Origin: DASUAS01 sp963809795
GTDB lineage: Bacteria > Actinomycetota > Acidimicrobiia > IMCC26256 > DASPTH01
Assembly: GCA_963809795.1 (NCBI GenBank)
Contig: CAWELN010000027.1
Span: 117,747-181,746 of the forward strand
Reading direction: 5' to 3'
DNA length: 64,000 nucleotides
The notes under the pieces were generated by a model. That model was not told the origin of the DNA and ran no database searches. It worked only from the letters and a program-made list of their open reading frames with translations. The position numbers and the translations under genes were made by a program. Position 1 is the first letter of the stretch, and every line of letters starts with the position of its first letter. This document shows positions 8,193-17,518 of this stretch, in pieces.

Positions 8193-9626
8193 ATGACGGG
8201 GGACGAGCGGCTCGAGACGGACTATCTCGTGGTCGGGGCGGGCGCGCTCGGGATGGCGTTCGTCGACTCGTTGGTCGATCACAGCGACGCCGACGTCGTG
8301 ATGGTCGAGCGACGCCACCGGCCGGGCGGCCATTGGCTGGACTCGTATCCGTTCGTGCAGCTCCACCAGCCGTCGCGGTTCTACGGCGTCGACTCGACCG
8401 CACTCGGAGAGGACCGGAGCGACCCCGAAGACGGGGACGCCGGTTTCTCGGAGCGGGCCAGCGGTCCGGAGATCTGTGGCTACTTCGACGAGATCATGCG
8501 TCACCGGTTCATCGCGTCGGGGCGGGTCCGGTTCTTCCCGATGTGCGACTACCTGGGCGAGCGGCGCTTCCGTTCGCGGGTGACCGAACGGGTGACGGAG
8601 GTGACCGTTCGCCGCCGGGTCGTCGACGCCACCTACATGGCCTCGCGCGTCCCGGCGACGGAACCGGTGCCGTTCGCGGTGGCCGACGGGGTGCGCTGCG
8701 TCCCGGTCGGCGAGCTCACCGCGCTCGCGCAGCCGGCCGCGGGGTACGTGATCGTCGGCGGCGGCAAGACCGCGTTGGACGCCATCTGCTGGTTGCTCGA
8801 TCGCGGTTGCGATCCGGACGACATCACGTGGATCCGCCCCCGCGACTCCTGGATCCTCAATCGGGCGTTCTTCCAGCCCGGGCAGCCTCGGACCTTTGCC
8901 GGAATCGTCCTCCAGCTCGAGGCGATGGCCGTGTCGCCGTCGGTGGAAGAGGTGTACGAACGCCTCGAAGCCGAGGACGTGATGTTCCGCACCGACCGAA
9001 CCGTCGTGCCGACGATGATGAAGGGCGGGACGGTGAGCGCGCGGGAGCTGGACCAACTTCGCCGCATCGAGCACGTCGTCCGCCTCGGCCACGTGACGCG
9101 GATCGACCCGGAGCAGATCGTGCTGGAGCACGGCGCCGTCGCGACCACGGCCGATCATCTCCACGTGCATTGCGCGGCGTCGGGTCTCAGCGACAATCCG
9201 CCGCGGGCGATCTTCACCGACGACACGATCACGCTCCAGCTCGTCACCCGTCTGGGCCTGACGCTGTCGGGCGCGCTGCAGGGCTTCCTGGAGTCCACCG
9301 GCAGGACCACCGAGGAGAAGAACCGGCTGTGCCTGCCGACCGGCATGCCGCACACACCCTTCGACTACCTGCGCGTGATCCTGGCCGGCATCAGCACGGA
9401 GATGCGCTGGCTGGACGCACCCGACCTGCCGGACTGGCTCGATCACTCGCGGCTCAACATCATGGCCGGCCTGGAAGCGAACGCGGACGGCGCCGTCGTG
9501 CAGGACCTGCAACAACGGTTCTTCGCCGCGCTCACGCCGGCGTTCGACGCGCTGCAGCGGTTCACGGCGCAGGCGACGCCTCAGGAGCGGGCGCGGATGT
9601 TCGACCCCGCCGCCGGCGACGCCTGA
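8193..9626 (+). CDS. NAD(P)/FAD-dependent oxidoreductase (flavin monooxygenase-like)
   Basis: Protein of 477 aa with two dinucleotide-binding sites: DYLVVGAGALGMAF near residue 10 for FAD, followed by ERRHRPGGHW, and YVIVGGGKTALDA near residue 185 for NAD(P)H. This two-site layout is that of flavin-containing or Baeyer-Villiger-like monooxygenases, but I do not see a clear BVMO fingerprint, so reaction and substrate are left open. ATG at 8193 lacks a strong ribosome-binding site. It is divergent from the GMC gene and convergent with the LLM oxidoreductase, whose stop lies 10 nt beyond its own. Confidence 0.82.
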   Translation: MTGDERLETDYLVVGAGALGMAFVDSLVDHSDADVVMVERRHRPGGHWLDSYPFVQLHQPSRFYGVDSTALGEDRSDPEDGDAGFSERASGPEICGYFDEIMRHRFIASGRVRFFPMCDYLGERRFRSRVTERVTEVTVRRRVVDATYMASRVPATEPVPFAVADGVRCVPVGELTALAQPAAGYVIVGGGKTALDAICWLLDRGCDPDDITWIRPRDSWILNRAFFQPGQPRTFAGIVLQLEAMAVSPSVEEVYERLEAEDVMFRTDRTVVPTMMKGGTVSARELDQLRRIEHVVRLGHVTRIDPEQIVLEHGAVATTADHLHVHCAASGLSDNPPRAIFTDDTITLQLVTRLGLTLSGALQGFLESTGRTTEEKNRLCLPTGMPHTPFDYLRVILAGISTEMRWLDAPDLPDWLDHSRLNIMAGLEANADGAVVQDLQQRFFAALTPAFDALQRFTAQATPQERARMFDPAAGDA

Positions 9627-9635
9627 GCGCCGGGA

Positions 9636-10505
9636 CTACTGCGTGAGGCCGCCGGCGCGGGCGAGCAGTTCCGCCTGGCGGCGCCAGTCCCCGGCCGCGA
9701 ACGTGACGACGATGCGGGCGGCGCCGGCGTCGCCGTACGCGTGGAGCCGGGTGGCGATCTCGTCGACGTCGCCGTACACGAGGAACTCGTCGGCGACCGC
9801 GCGCGGCATGCCGTAGAGCCCCTCGGGATCGGCCATGCGGCGCAGCACGTCGTCGCGCGAAGGCAGCGACGGGTCGCCGCGGAGCGCGACCGTGAGATTC
9901 GCGGTGACGGGAACGGAGACCCGGGCCACCGCGTCGCGCACGCCCTCGGGCGGCAGCGGCAACAGGAACCAGCCGTCGTGGGCGTCCGCGCGTGCCACCG
10001 CGGCATCGGCCATGCCCCCGACGATGATCGGGGGCACCGTCGCGCCGGGGGCCAGCTGCGTGCCGTCGACCTCCCGGCCGGCGATGAGGTCAGGGAGCAC
10101 GCGCAGCGCCTCGTCGAGCCGTCGGCCACGCTGGGTCTTGGCCACGCCGACCGCCGCCCACGAGCGATCGTGACGGTCACCGCCCACGCCGACACCGAGG
10201 ATCAGGCGATCACCGGACAGGTGCTGCAGCGTCGCCACGTCCTTCGCGATCCACGCCGGTTCGCGCAGCGGCACGATGAGCACACCGAGGCCGAGCCGGA
10301 GGTGCGTGGTCGCGGTCGCGGCCGCGGCGACGACGAGGGTGCTCTCCAGGATCGCGTTGCCCGGGCCGGCCACGAGCTGATCGATCACCCAGGCCGACTC
10401 GAAACCGAGCGCCTCCGCGTGGGTCGCCGCGCCCACCACGTCGGCGACGGGACCACCGCGCTCGGCGAGCGTCGGCAGGAACACGCCGATCGGGGGGATG
10501 GCCAT
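9636..10505 (-). CDS. LLM class (F420-type) flavin-dependent oxidoreductase
   Basis: Luciferase-like monooxygenase fold, 289 aa. Typical parts are GVFLPTLAERGGP at the N-terminus, SAWVIDQL, RLGLGVLIVPLREP, ILGVGVGGD and PPIIVGGM. In actinobacteria this family mostly uses coenzyme F420H2 rather than FMN, which is an inference here. Last gene of a minus-strand set MFS exporter - ArsR regulator - LLM, lying 25 nt after the ArsR stop, so probably in the same transcript and under ArsR control. Confidence 0.88.
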   Translation of the reverse strand: MAIPPIGVFLPTLAERGGPVADVVGAATHAEALGFESAWVIDQLVAGPGNAILESTLVVAAAATATTHLRLGLGVLIVPLREPAWIAKDVATLQHLSGDRLILGVGVGGDRHDRSWAAVGVAKTQRGRRLDEALRVLPDLIAGREVDGTQLAPGATVPPIIVGGMADAAVARADAHDGWFLLPLPPEGVRDAVARVSVPVTANLTVALRGDPSLPSRDDVLRRMADPEGLYGMPRAVADEFLVYGDVDEIATRLHAYGDAGAARIVVTFAAGDWRRQAELLARAGGLTQ

Positions 10506-10530
10506 CGTGGACGCTCCCGGTGACTCGCCC

Positions 10531-10857
10531 TCAGACAGGCTGTCGTTCGCCGTTGCTCAGGACGCTGTCGAGGAGGCCGGGGAAACGGGCCTCGAGGTCG
10601 TCGCGGCGGAGGGTGTAGTAGCGGCGGGTGCCGTCGACCTGGGCCTGCACGACGCCGGCCTCGCGCAGCACCCTGAGGTGGTGGCTGCCGGTCGACTTGC
10701 TCACCGGCAGCCCCATCTCGTGACACGCGATCGCGCCGTCGCCCTCGTCGAGGATGCGCACGATCTGCAGCCGGATCGGATCGCCGAGCGCCTGGAGCAC
10801 GTCGACGAGCTCGATGTCGTCGCGCTCGGGGTACTCGAGCTCTCCCCGCTCGTGCAT
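10531..10857 (-). CDS. ArsR/SmtB family transcriptional regulator
   Basis: Winged-helix regulator of 108 aa: the ALGDPIRLQIVRIL helix, a recognition helix in KSTGSHHLRVLREAG, and a wing around DGTRRYYTLR. No CxC-type metal site is visible at the alpha3 position, so an organic or redox ligand is possible; one Cys is present in IACHEMG. The ATG at 10857 shares its A with the TGA of the MFS gene (TGATG) once the MFS frame break is repaired, which strongly supports this start and translational coupling. It probably controls the exporter upstream and the LLM oxidoreductase downstream. Confidence 0.9.
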   Translation of the reverse strand: MHERGELEYPERDDIELVDVLQALGDPIRLQIVRILDEGDGAIACHEMGLPVSKSTGSHHLRVLREAGVVQAQVDGTRRYYTLRRDDLEARFPGLLDSVLSNGERQPV

Positions 10858-12469
10858 CACGCCGCCTCGACCGCGACCTGGGCCGCGTTCTCCGCGTCGA
10901 TCCGCTCCGTCGCGGCCGGACGCAGCAACCACGCCACGATGCCGGACGCCACGATCACCACGACCGTGCCGACCCACAACGTGGTGTTGAACGCGTCGAC
11001 GTACGACACCTTCGCCGCGTGGCGATGTTGCCGCCGCGCACGCCACCCACCGCGGCCGCGTGCTGCAACGCCTCGGCCAGGGAGTGCGTCGCCTTCGCCG
11101 GGAGTCCGGTGATCGTGTGACCGAACGACGACCGGAAGTGCGACGCCACCAGACTCCCCAGCACCGCCACACCGAGCGCGCCACCGAGCTCACGCGTGGT
11201 GTCGTTCACCGCGGAGCCGACACCCGCCTTGTGCAACGGCAGCGACTGCATGATCGCCCCCGTCGACGGCGCGGTCGTGATGCCCATGCCCAGCGCCTCG
11301 ATCACGATGCCGAGCGCGAACCACCAGTAGCTCGCGGTCAGACTGCTGGTCACGGCCACGGTCGCGAGACCCGCACCACCGATCACCAGGCCGGAGCTCA
11401 CCACCAGCCGCTGCCCGAAGCGCTCCACCAACTTGGCCGACTGCGTCGCCGAGACGATGTAGGCCAACGCCCACGGCACCATCCGGATCCCGGCCGACAG
11501 CGGGTCGTAGCCGTGCACGAACTGCAGGTACTGCGTGAAGATGAAGTAGGTCCCGAACATGGCGAAGAACACCAGCGTGATCGCGGTCGTCGCCGCGGTG
11601 AAGCGCGGGTTGCGGAAGAACCGCAGGTCGAGCATCGGCTCCTTCGCCTTCCACTGCCACCACACGAACGCGCCCAGGATCGCGATGGCGAGCGCGAACG
11701 TGCCCAGGGTCTGCGCCGACAGCCACCCGTTGTCGGGCGCCTCGATGATCCCGTAGACCAGCGCGCTCAGCCCGGCGATCGACAGCAACGCACCGAGCGG
11801 GTCGAGCGGCGCGTGGATCTTCTCGCGCGACTTCGGGATGAGGAAGAAGCCGGCGACCAGCGCGACCCCCACCACGAACACGTTGATGAGGAAGATCGAC
11901 CCCCACCAGAAGTGCTCGAGCAGCGCGCCGCTGACGACGCCGCCCATGGCCACGCCGAACCCGGCGAAGCCCGCCCAGATCGCGATCGCCCGCGGCCGCT
12001 CGTTGGGCGGGAACACGTGGGCCAGGATCGAGAGCGTCGCCGGCATCACGAACGCGGCACCCACGCCCATCACCGCGCGCGCGCCGATGATCGCCGACGA
12101 CGAGTTCGACAACGCCGCGAACAACGATGCCGCACCGAACACGATCAGCCCGCCGTTGAGCGCGAGCCGTCGTCCGAAGCGGTCACCGAGCGAGCCGGCC
12201 GTCAGCAGCAACCCGGCGAACACGAGGCTGTAGGCGTCGACGATCCACTGCAGCGAGCTCGAGCTCGCGTGCAGCTCGTCGGCCAGGGTGGGCAGCGCCA
12301 CGTTGAGGCTGGCGTTGGCCATCACGATCATCACGAGGCTGATGCACAGCACCCCGAGGGTCCACCAGCGACGCTCGTACTCGCGGGCGCTCGCCGCCTG
12401 CTCTCGGTCGAGCTCACGCTGGAACTCGTCTTCGTGGGGGATGGCGGGGCTGTCTTGTTCGATGCTCAT
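10857..12469 (-). CDS. MFS transporter, DHA2 (EmrB/QacA) family, interrupted by a frame break
   Basis: Proton-coupled drug exporter with 14 predicted membrane segments. The loop motif GDRFGRRLAL after the second or third segment and the DHA2-type motif around GVGAAFVMPATL are visible. As it stands the frame from ATG 12469 runs to 10955 and ends in a low-complexity Arg/Ser tail. Near 11,015 the conserved protein clearly continues in another frame: AKVSYVDAFNTTLWVG, then a last hydrophobic helix and VAVEAA, ending with TGA at 10857-10859. That stop overlaps the ArsR start. The span 10857-12469 is 1613 nt, consistent with one base missing; repaired length is about 537 aa, normal for DHA2. Treat as either a sequence error or a mutant lacking its last helix. 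Confidence 0.88.
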
Positions 12470-12506
12470 CGAACGTCTCCAACACGGCGGGGGGGCGGAT
12501 GTTTCC

Positions 12507-12535
12507 GGAACCCGGGAAAATTCACCGGGGGTTCC
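12507..12535. promoter_or_regulatory. Inverted repeat upstream of the MFS gene
   Basis: GGAACCC at 12507-12513 and GGGTTCC at 12529-12535 form 7-bp arms around a 15-nt spacer, about 40 nt upstream of the MFS start. It could be an operator for the ArsR regulator or a weak terminator for the NmrA gene that ends at 12596; no T-tract follows on either strand. Confidence 0.4.
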
Positions 12536-12595
12536 TTCGAATCGACGATCGGGTCGTCGCCAATTCGACGTCTGCGGACGCCTCGGTGTGAGGTC

Positions 12596-13474
12596 TCAGG
12601 CGAGCACGACGGGTCTCAGCACGTCCTCGCACCACTGGCGGAAGGTGGTGGGCGTGGTGGCCCGGGCGGTGCGCGGTTCGGCGTTGTCGAGGCCCCGGTT
12701 CTTGGCCGCCATCATGTCGGCCGTGGCCCGGGCCATCGCCTCCGACATCCCGCGTCCGGTCAGTTGGGCCCGGAACGCCTCGACCGGGATCTGCTGGTAG
12801 CGGACCGGTCGCTCCAGCACCTCCGACATGATCCGCGCCATGTCGTTGCCCGACAGGTCCTCGGGCCCGAGCACCGGGACGCTGTCCACGCCGCTCCAGG
12901 AGTCGTCTCGGAGCAGGTCGGCGGCGACGGCGGCGATGTCACGGGTCGCGCAGGTCGGGAGCGCGAGGTCGGCGGCGATCGGCGAGGAGTACAGGCCCTG
13001 GCTCCTGATCGCCTCGGTCTGGCGCAGCACGTTGTCCATGAACGACGGCATGGTCAGCGCGCGATAGCCGACGCCCGTGCTCGCGATCAGGTCGTCCACG
13101 CCGAGGGATGCGGTGACCAGGCCCGCGTCGCCGGGCACGCCCCGCCCGAGCGCGGAGACGCCGACCACCCGCCTGATGCCCTCGCTCTCGAACGCCTTGC
13201 ACGCGGGCCGGGTGAAGTCGACGTAGGCGGCCTCGACGCTCTCGGCGTGCGGGTTCGGCGGCACCACCCAGAACACCGCGTCGGCGCCGGCGAACGCCGT
13301 GCTGACGACGTCGAGGTCGTCGTGCGATCCTTGCACCACCTCGATGCGCTCACGGGTGGAGGCCGGGAGGCGGGAGGGGTCGCGGGCGATCACCCGGACG
13401 GGCTCGCCGTGGTCGAGGAGGTGGGCGAGGACCTGGCGGCCGATCGCCCCGGTGGGGGTGGTGAGGACGATCAT
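12596..13474 (-). CDS. NmrA-like NAD(P)-binding protein
   Basis: Atypical SDR of 292 aa. It starts IVLTTPTGAIGRQVL (GxxGxxG-type dinucleotide site) with RVIARDPSRL following, where the Arg would favour NADP. There is no YxxxK catalytic pair, as usual in NmrA/quinone-oxidoreductase-2-like proteins. Further landmarks are AFAGADAVFWVVPP and ALTMPSFMDN. It may act as an NADPH-dependent quinone reductase or as a redox sensor. It is divergent from a TetR regulator with a palindrome between them, a common self-regulated pair in actinobacteria. Confidence 0.9.
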   Translation of the reverse strand: MIVLTTPTGAIGRQVLAHLLDHGEPVRVIARDPSRLPASTRERIEVVQGSHDDLDVVSTAFAGADAVFWVVPPNPHAESVEAAYVDFTRPACKAFESEGIRRVVGVSALGRGVPGDAGLVTASLGVDDLIASTGVGYRALTMPSFMDNVLRQTEAIRSQGLYSSPIAADLALPTCATRDIAAVAADLLRDDSWSGVDSVPVLGPEDLSGNDMARIMSEVLERPVRYQQIPVEAFRAQLTGRGMSEAMARATADMMAAKNRGLDNAEPRTARATTPTTFRQWCEDVLRPVVLA

Positions 13475-13502
13475 CGGTGTCTCCGGTTCGACGCTGGAAC
13501 AA

Positions 13503-13525
13503 GTAAACTCTACCGTACCGTTTAC
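13503..13525. promoter_or_regulatory. Candidate TetR operator between NmrA-like and TetR genes
   Basis: GTAAAC at 13503-13508 and GTTTAC at 13520-13525 are perfect inverted arms with an 11-nt centre (TCTACCGTACC), 24 nt upstream of the TetR start and 29 nt upstream of the divergent NmrA start. Size and position fit a TetR dimer site controlling both genes. Confidence 0.65.
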
Positions 13526-13548
13526 ATGACGGTCAAGGGAGAATCCGA

Positions 13549-14166
13549 ATGGGACTGCGCGGCGGTGAGCTGCGGGAGCACATCCTGAAGGCGGCCAAGG
13601 ACGTCTTCCTCGAGATGGGCTTCGAGCGCGCCTCGATGGACGTGGTGGCCGCGCGGGCCGAGACGTCGAAGCGCACGCTCTACGCGCACTTCGAGAGCAA
13701 GGACAAGCTGTTCCTCGCCGTCGTCGACCTCGTGCGCGAGCTCTACCTCGGCCGGCTCAAGGTGCCGGAGGACTACAGCGACGACACCACCGAAGCGGTG
13801 GTGCTGTTCTGCGGTCGGTTCCTGCAGCTGCTCCTGTGGCAGCCCGCGTTGCGGACGTGTCGCCTGAGCATCGCCGAAGCGGAGCGGCTGCCCGAGGCGT
13901 CGGCCCAGTACTACGACGCCATCTTCACCGTCACGCACGCGCGCCTCGCCGCGTTCCTGGACCAGCGGTACGAGCTCGAGCCGCGCAGGGGGAGCGATCT
14001 CGCGCGCGCGCTCCTCGGGCACACGGTGTACCCGCAGCTCTTCCGCGCGCTGCTCGGTGTCGAGGAGCCGTTGCAGGAGCCGCCCGACGAGGCGACGATC
14101 GCGAAGGACGTCGATCTCGTACCGATCCGCACCGCGGTCGCCGCGCTGCTGGTGCCGACGGCGTAG
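13549..14166 (+). CDS. TetR/AcrR family transcriptional regulator
   Basis: Repressor of 205 aa. The N-terminal helix-turn-helix is clear: ILKAAKDVFLEMGFERAS, then MDVVAARAETSKRTLYAHFESKDKLF, the canonical TetR DNA-binding block, with a variable helical ligand-binding domain after residue 60. It likely represses itself and the divergent NmrA-like reductase through the palindrome at 13503-13525, released by an unknown small molecule. Convergent with the DUF445 gene, whose stop is 3 nt away. Confidence 0.93.
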   Translation: MGLRGGELREHILKAAKDVFLEMGFERASMDVVAARAETSKRTLYAHFESKDKLFLAVVDLVRELYLGRLKVPEDYSDDTTEAVVLFCGRFLQLLLWQPALRTCRLSIAEAERLPEASAQYYDAIFTVTHARLAAFLDQRYELEPRRGSDLARALLGHTVYPQLFRALLGVEEPLQEPPDEATIAKDVDLVPIRTAVAALLVPTA

Positions 14167-14169
14167 CGC

Positions 14170-15462
14170 TCAGCTGATCGCTTGCCCGAGTGCGTGGATC
14201 GCAAGCCCGGCCAGACCTCCGACGAGCGCGCCATTGATCCGGATGTACTGGAGGTCGGGCCCCAGCAGCAGCTCGAGCTGCTCGGCGGTGCGCGCCGCGT
14301 CCCAATGCGAGATCGTGCCGGTGACCAGGGCGTCGACGTCGCCGCCGAACATGGCCATGGCCCGGTCCACGGTGGTTTCGATCGACGCCTCGATCCGCAC
14401 GTGCAGGGCCGGGTCGTCGCCGACTCGTCGGGCCAGGTCGGTCACGGCGTCGACGATCCGCTGCTCGATCGACGAACCCGGCGTGCACAGCTCGGCCCGG
14501 AGCCGGTCGAGGGCCCCGTTGAACCACCTCGCGGTCGTGTCGTCGAAGCGCGGGTCCTGGAGCACGGCTCGTTGCAGCCGGCGTAAGCGGGCGCCGAGAT
14601 CAGGGTCGTGCTCCAGCCGATCGGCCAGCGCGGCGAGCCACTCCCGCACCTGTGCGCGTGCAGGGTGCGAACGGTCACGCTCGATCTCGTTCAGCGTGAC
14701 GACCGCCCGGCTCACCAGGCTTTCGAACAGTCGGCGTTGCACGGCCTCGGGCAGCCACCAGGGTCTCTCGCCGGTGAAGATCGCTTCGAGGTCGGGCGGG
14801 TGGTCCTGGAGGGCGCGCCGCACCGAGACGCTCGCGGCGTCGACGACGTCGTCGAGCATCGGGCTCGAGCTCGCGGCACGAACCAGGGCCGCGCTCATCG
14901 GTACGACCGGCGCCCCCGCGACGACCGCGCGCGTCTCCCGAACCACGAAGTCGGTGAGACCATCGCCGGTCGTGTCGAGCACACCGGCGCCGCGCCCGAG
15001 GACGTTCCGGACCAAGGTGCGCGCGTGTTCCGGATCGGCCAGCCATGTCGACGCGCGGACCACGGCGCCGGAGGAGCGCATGCGCTCGCGCACCGCCGGT
15101 CCACTGAGGAAATTCTCGCGGAAGAAGGCCGCCAGGGTGCGTCCGAACTGCTCCTTGCGCGCGACGACGATGGCGGTGTGCGGGATCGGGAGCCCGAGCG
15201 GCCGGCGGAACAGCGCGACCACCGCGAACCAATCCGCCAGCGCTCCCACCATCGACGCCTCCAGCGCGGCGAGCACGTACGGCACCCAATCGCCCGACGG
15301 TTGCACGAGCACCACGGCGAGCCAGAGGAGACTGACCGCCGCCAGGGTGCCCGTCGCCCACCGCCGCATGACGGTGAGGCGCCGGCGCCGGTCCGCCTCG
15401 TGCGGGAGCGGCGGGACGGCGGTCGTGGCGTCTGGTCGGTCCAGCGCGGAGATGTTCGACAC
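14170..15462 (-). CDS. DUF445 family membrane protein
   Basis: Protein of 430 aa. Near residues 30-75 are two hydrophobic segments (ATGTLAAVSLLWLAVV and YVLAALEASMVGALADW), followed by the DUF445 signature WFAVVALFRRPLGLPIPHTA and ARKEQFGRTLAAFF. A long soluble, mostly helical middle follows, and a final hydrophobic stretch INGALVGGLAGLAIHAL closes the protein, as in the YjiN/YheB relatives. The function of the family is unknown; the topology suggests membrane anchorage at both ends. It stands alone between the TetR gene and the DrrAB-type exporter. Confidence 0.88.
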   Translation of the reverse strand: MSNISALDRPDATTAVPPLPHEADRRRRLTVMRRWATGTLAAVSLLWLAVVLVQPSGDWVPYVLAALEASMVGALADWFAVVALFRRPLGLPIPHTAIVVARKEQFGRTLAAFFRENFLSGPAVRERMRSSGAVVRASTWLADPEHARTLVRNVLGRGAGVLDTTGDGLTDFVVRETRAVVAGAPVVPMSAALVRAASSSPMLDDVVDAASVSVRRALQDHPPDLEAIFTGERPWWLPEAVQRRLFESLVSRAVVTLNEIERDRSHPARAQVREWLAALADRLEHDPDLGARLRRLQRAVLQDPRFDDTTARWFNGALDRLRAELCTPGSSIEQRIVDAVTDLARRVGDDPALHVRIEASIETTVDRAMAMFGGDVDALVTGTISHWDAARTAEQLELLLGPDLQYIRINGALVGGLAGLAIHALGQAIS

Positions 15463-15573
15463 GAGCGTTCTCGGCTACCCGGCTTCCAAGCGCCCCAAAC
15501 TCGGCCAACTCCGTCGAACGGGATGACCAGGTCGGTCGGAACGCTTCGTTCCGCGGTCGCGCGAACGGGGGCC

Positions 15574-16416
15574 TCAGTCGACGGTGCGGGCCCGCAGCAT
15601 GCGGTTGGCCAGCGGCACGCAGACCGCCAGGATCCCGGCGATCCAGAGGATCGACACCAGCACCGGGTGCTGGTTCGGGAAGTTGTGCACCGACCCCATC
15701 GGGTTGGGGTTGCCGAACAGGTCGCGGCACGCGCCCGCCACCGCCGACACCGGGTTCCAGTCGGCGATCGGCCGCAGCCAGCTGGGCAGGCCGTTGGTGG
15801 GCACGAAGCAGCTGGACACGAACGCCAGCGGGAACAGGATCAGCAGGCCGACGGCCTGCGCCGACTCGGGATCGTTCGACCGCAACCCGATGCACGCGGT
15901 GAACCAGCTCAGCGCGTACGAGAACGCCACCGCGATCCCGAGCCCGGCCACCACGCCGATCATCCCGTTGCCGGGCCGCCACCCGATGACGTAGCCGGTG
16001 ATCAGCACGATGCTGCCGCACAGCACGCTCGCCAGCAGGTCGGCGAGGGTACGGCCGGCCAGGATCGTGCTGCGCGACATCGGCAACGTGCGGAACCGGT
16101 CCATCACCCCGGTGGAGAGGTCGCTGCTCAGCCCGACCGCGGTGCCCATCGACGCCGTGGTCAGGTTCATCACCACGAGGCCGCCGACCGCGAAGTCGAC
16201 GTACGACCCGCCGGCGATGTGCATCGCGGAGCCGAAGATGTACACGAACAGCACCGTGAACAGCACCGGCTGGATGGTCGCGTCGGACATCTGCGCCGGT
16301 TCGCGCATCACGTGGATGAAGTTGCGCCGCGCGAGCGTCCACACGTTGCGCACCCACTGCGTGGCGGCGGGGGTGTGGCGCTCACGGACGTCGACGGCGG
16401 GCGCGATCGCGCTCAT
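15574..16416 (-). CDS. ABC-2 type transporter permease (DrrB-like)
   Basis: Membrane component of a drug/lipid exporter, 280 aa, with six predicted membrane helices. The N-terminal soluble start leads into WTLARRNFIHVMREP, the usual DrrB-type entry. The conserved cytoplasmic stretch MDRFRTLPMSRSTILAGRT and the ABC-2 motif near SSCFVPTNGLPSWLRPIADWNP are visible. Its ATG overlaps the end of the ATPase gene by 4 nt, so the two are co-translated and form one exporter. Regulation is probably by the divergent TetR at 17519. Confidence 0.92.
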   Translation of the reverse strand: MSAIAPAVDVRERHTPAATQWVRNVWTLARRNFIHVMREPAQMSDATIQPVLFTVLFVYIFGSAMHIAGGSYVDFAVGGLVVMNLTTASMGTAVGLSSDLSTGVMDRFRTLPMSRSTILAGRTLADLLASVLCGSIVLITGYVIGWRPGNGMIGVVAGLGIAVAFSYALSWFTACIGLRSNDPESAQAVGLLILFPLAFVSSCFVPTNGLPSWLRPIADWNPVSAVAGACRDLFGNPNPMGSVHNFPNQHPVLVSILWIAGILAVCVPLANRMLRARTVD

Positions 16417-17420
16417 GCCACTGCCTCCTCGAGCTCGTCGGTGTCGTTCTCGTCGTCGTTGTCGTCGTCGCCGGTCTCGTCGCTCGCCGGGTGACCGGTC
16501 AGCGAGAAGAACACGTCGTCGAGCGAGGGGTGGTGGATCTCGAGGTCGTCGACCGCGATGCCGGCGTCGTCGAGCGCACGGATCACCGCGGTGGCGAGAC
16601 CGGTGCGCGCGTTGACCGGCGCGCGCAGCCGGCGTCCGCCGTCGAGCTCGACGACCGGGCCGTTGGCCAGCGCGGCGAGCGTGCCCGCGGCCGCGGGGTG
16701 CGGCGCCGAGAGGGTGATCTCGAGCTGGTCACCACCGATGCGCGCCTTGAGCTCGCGGGCGGTGCCCTCGGCGATGACGGTGCCGTGGTCGATCACCGAG
16801 ATGCGGTCGGCGAGCGCGTCGGCCTCGTCGAGGTACTGCGAGGTGAGCAGCACGGTGGTGCCGTCGGCCACGAGGCCGCGCATGATCTCCCACATGCGCA
16901 GCCGGCTCGTCGGGTCGAGGCCGGTGGTCGGCTCGTCGAGGAAGAGCACCGGCGGGCGCATCACCAGGCTGGCGGCGAGGTCGAGCCGGCGCCGCATGCC
17001 GCCCGAGTACGTCTTCACCATGCGCCCGGCGGCGTCGGTGAGCTCGAAGCGCTCGAGCAGCTCGGCGGCGCGCACCCGCGCCTGTTCGCGCGACAGGCTC
17101 GAGAGCTCGCCGACCAGCACCAGGTTCTGGGTGCCGGTGAGCAGCTCGTCGAGCGAGGCGTCCTGCCCGGTCACGCCGATCACCCGGCGGACGGCCGCCG
17201 CCTCCCGGGCGACGTCGAACCCGGCGACCCGGCCGGTGCCGGCATCGGGCGACGTCATCGTGGTGAGCATGCGGACGGTGGTCGACTTCCCGGCGCCGTT
17301 GGGCCCGAGGACGCCGAGGATGCGCCCGGCCGGCACCTCGAGGTCGACCCGGTCGACGGCCACCTTCTCGCCGTAGACCTTGCGGAGGCCCTCGGCCTCG
17401 ATCATCGGTCGGTCGTTCAT
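16413..17420 (-). CDS. ABC transporter ATP-binding protein (DrrA family)
   Basis: Energising subunit, 335 aa. Walker A GPNGAGKSTT near residue 40, signature YSGGMRRRLDLA near 140, Walker B VLFLDEPTTGLDP near 160, and the DrrA-type C-terminal regulatory region after residue 220. The extreme C-terminus is strongly acidic (ETGDDDNDDENDTDELEE). First gene of the two-gene exporter operon, 98 nt from the divergent TetR gene, with a palindromic site between them. Substrate unknown; daunorubicin-type names reflect family only. Confidence 0.94.
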   Translation of the reverse strand: MNDRPMIEAEGLRKVYGEKVAVDRVDLEVPAGRILGVLGPNGAGKSTTVRMLTTMTSPDAGTGRVAGFDVAREAAAVRRVIGVTGQDASLDELLTGTQNLVLVGELSSLSREQARVRAAELLERFELTDAAGRMVKTYSGGMRRRLDLAASLVMRPPVLFLDEPTTGLDPTSRLRMWEIMRGLVADGTTVLLTSQYLDEADALADRISVIDHGTVIAEGTARELKARIGGDQLEITLSAPHPAAAGTLAALANGPVVELDGGRRLRAPVNARTGLATAVIRALDDAGIAVDDLEIHHPSLDDVFFSLTGHPASDETGDDDNDDENDTDELEEAVA

Positions 17421-17473
17421 GGGGGGATCCTCGCTGGTGGGCTATCGTTCCTACTTGTCGTACGGTAAGCTAT

Positions 17474-17495
17474 CTACTGACCGGCCGTCAAGTAG
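17474..17495. promoter_or_regulatory. Candidate TetR operator between DrrA-like and TetR genes
   Basis: A near-palindrome with outer arms CTACT (17474-17478) and AGTAG (17491-17495) and a self-complementary centre CGGCCG (17482-17487 region), lying in the 98-nt divergent gap about 24 nt before the TetR start and 54 nt before the ATPase start. The position is right for repression of both directions. Confidence 0.6.
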
Positions 17496-17518
17496 AATTC
17501 TCGGAGAGTGCAGGGGAC

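Noticed and set aside
11060..13588. 842-codon open frame on the plus strand
   Set aside because: Antisense shadow of the MFS and NmrA-like genes; low-complexity Arg/His composition and no family motif.
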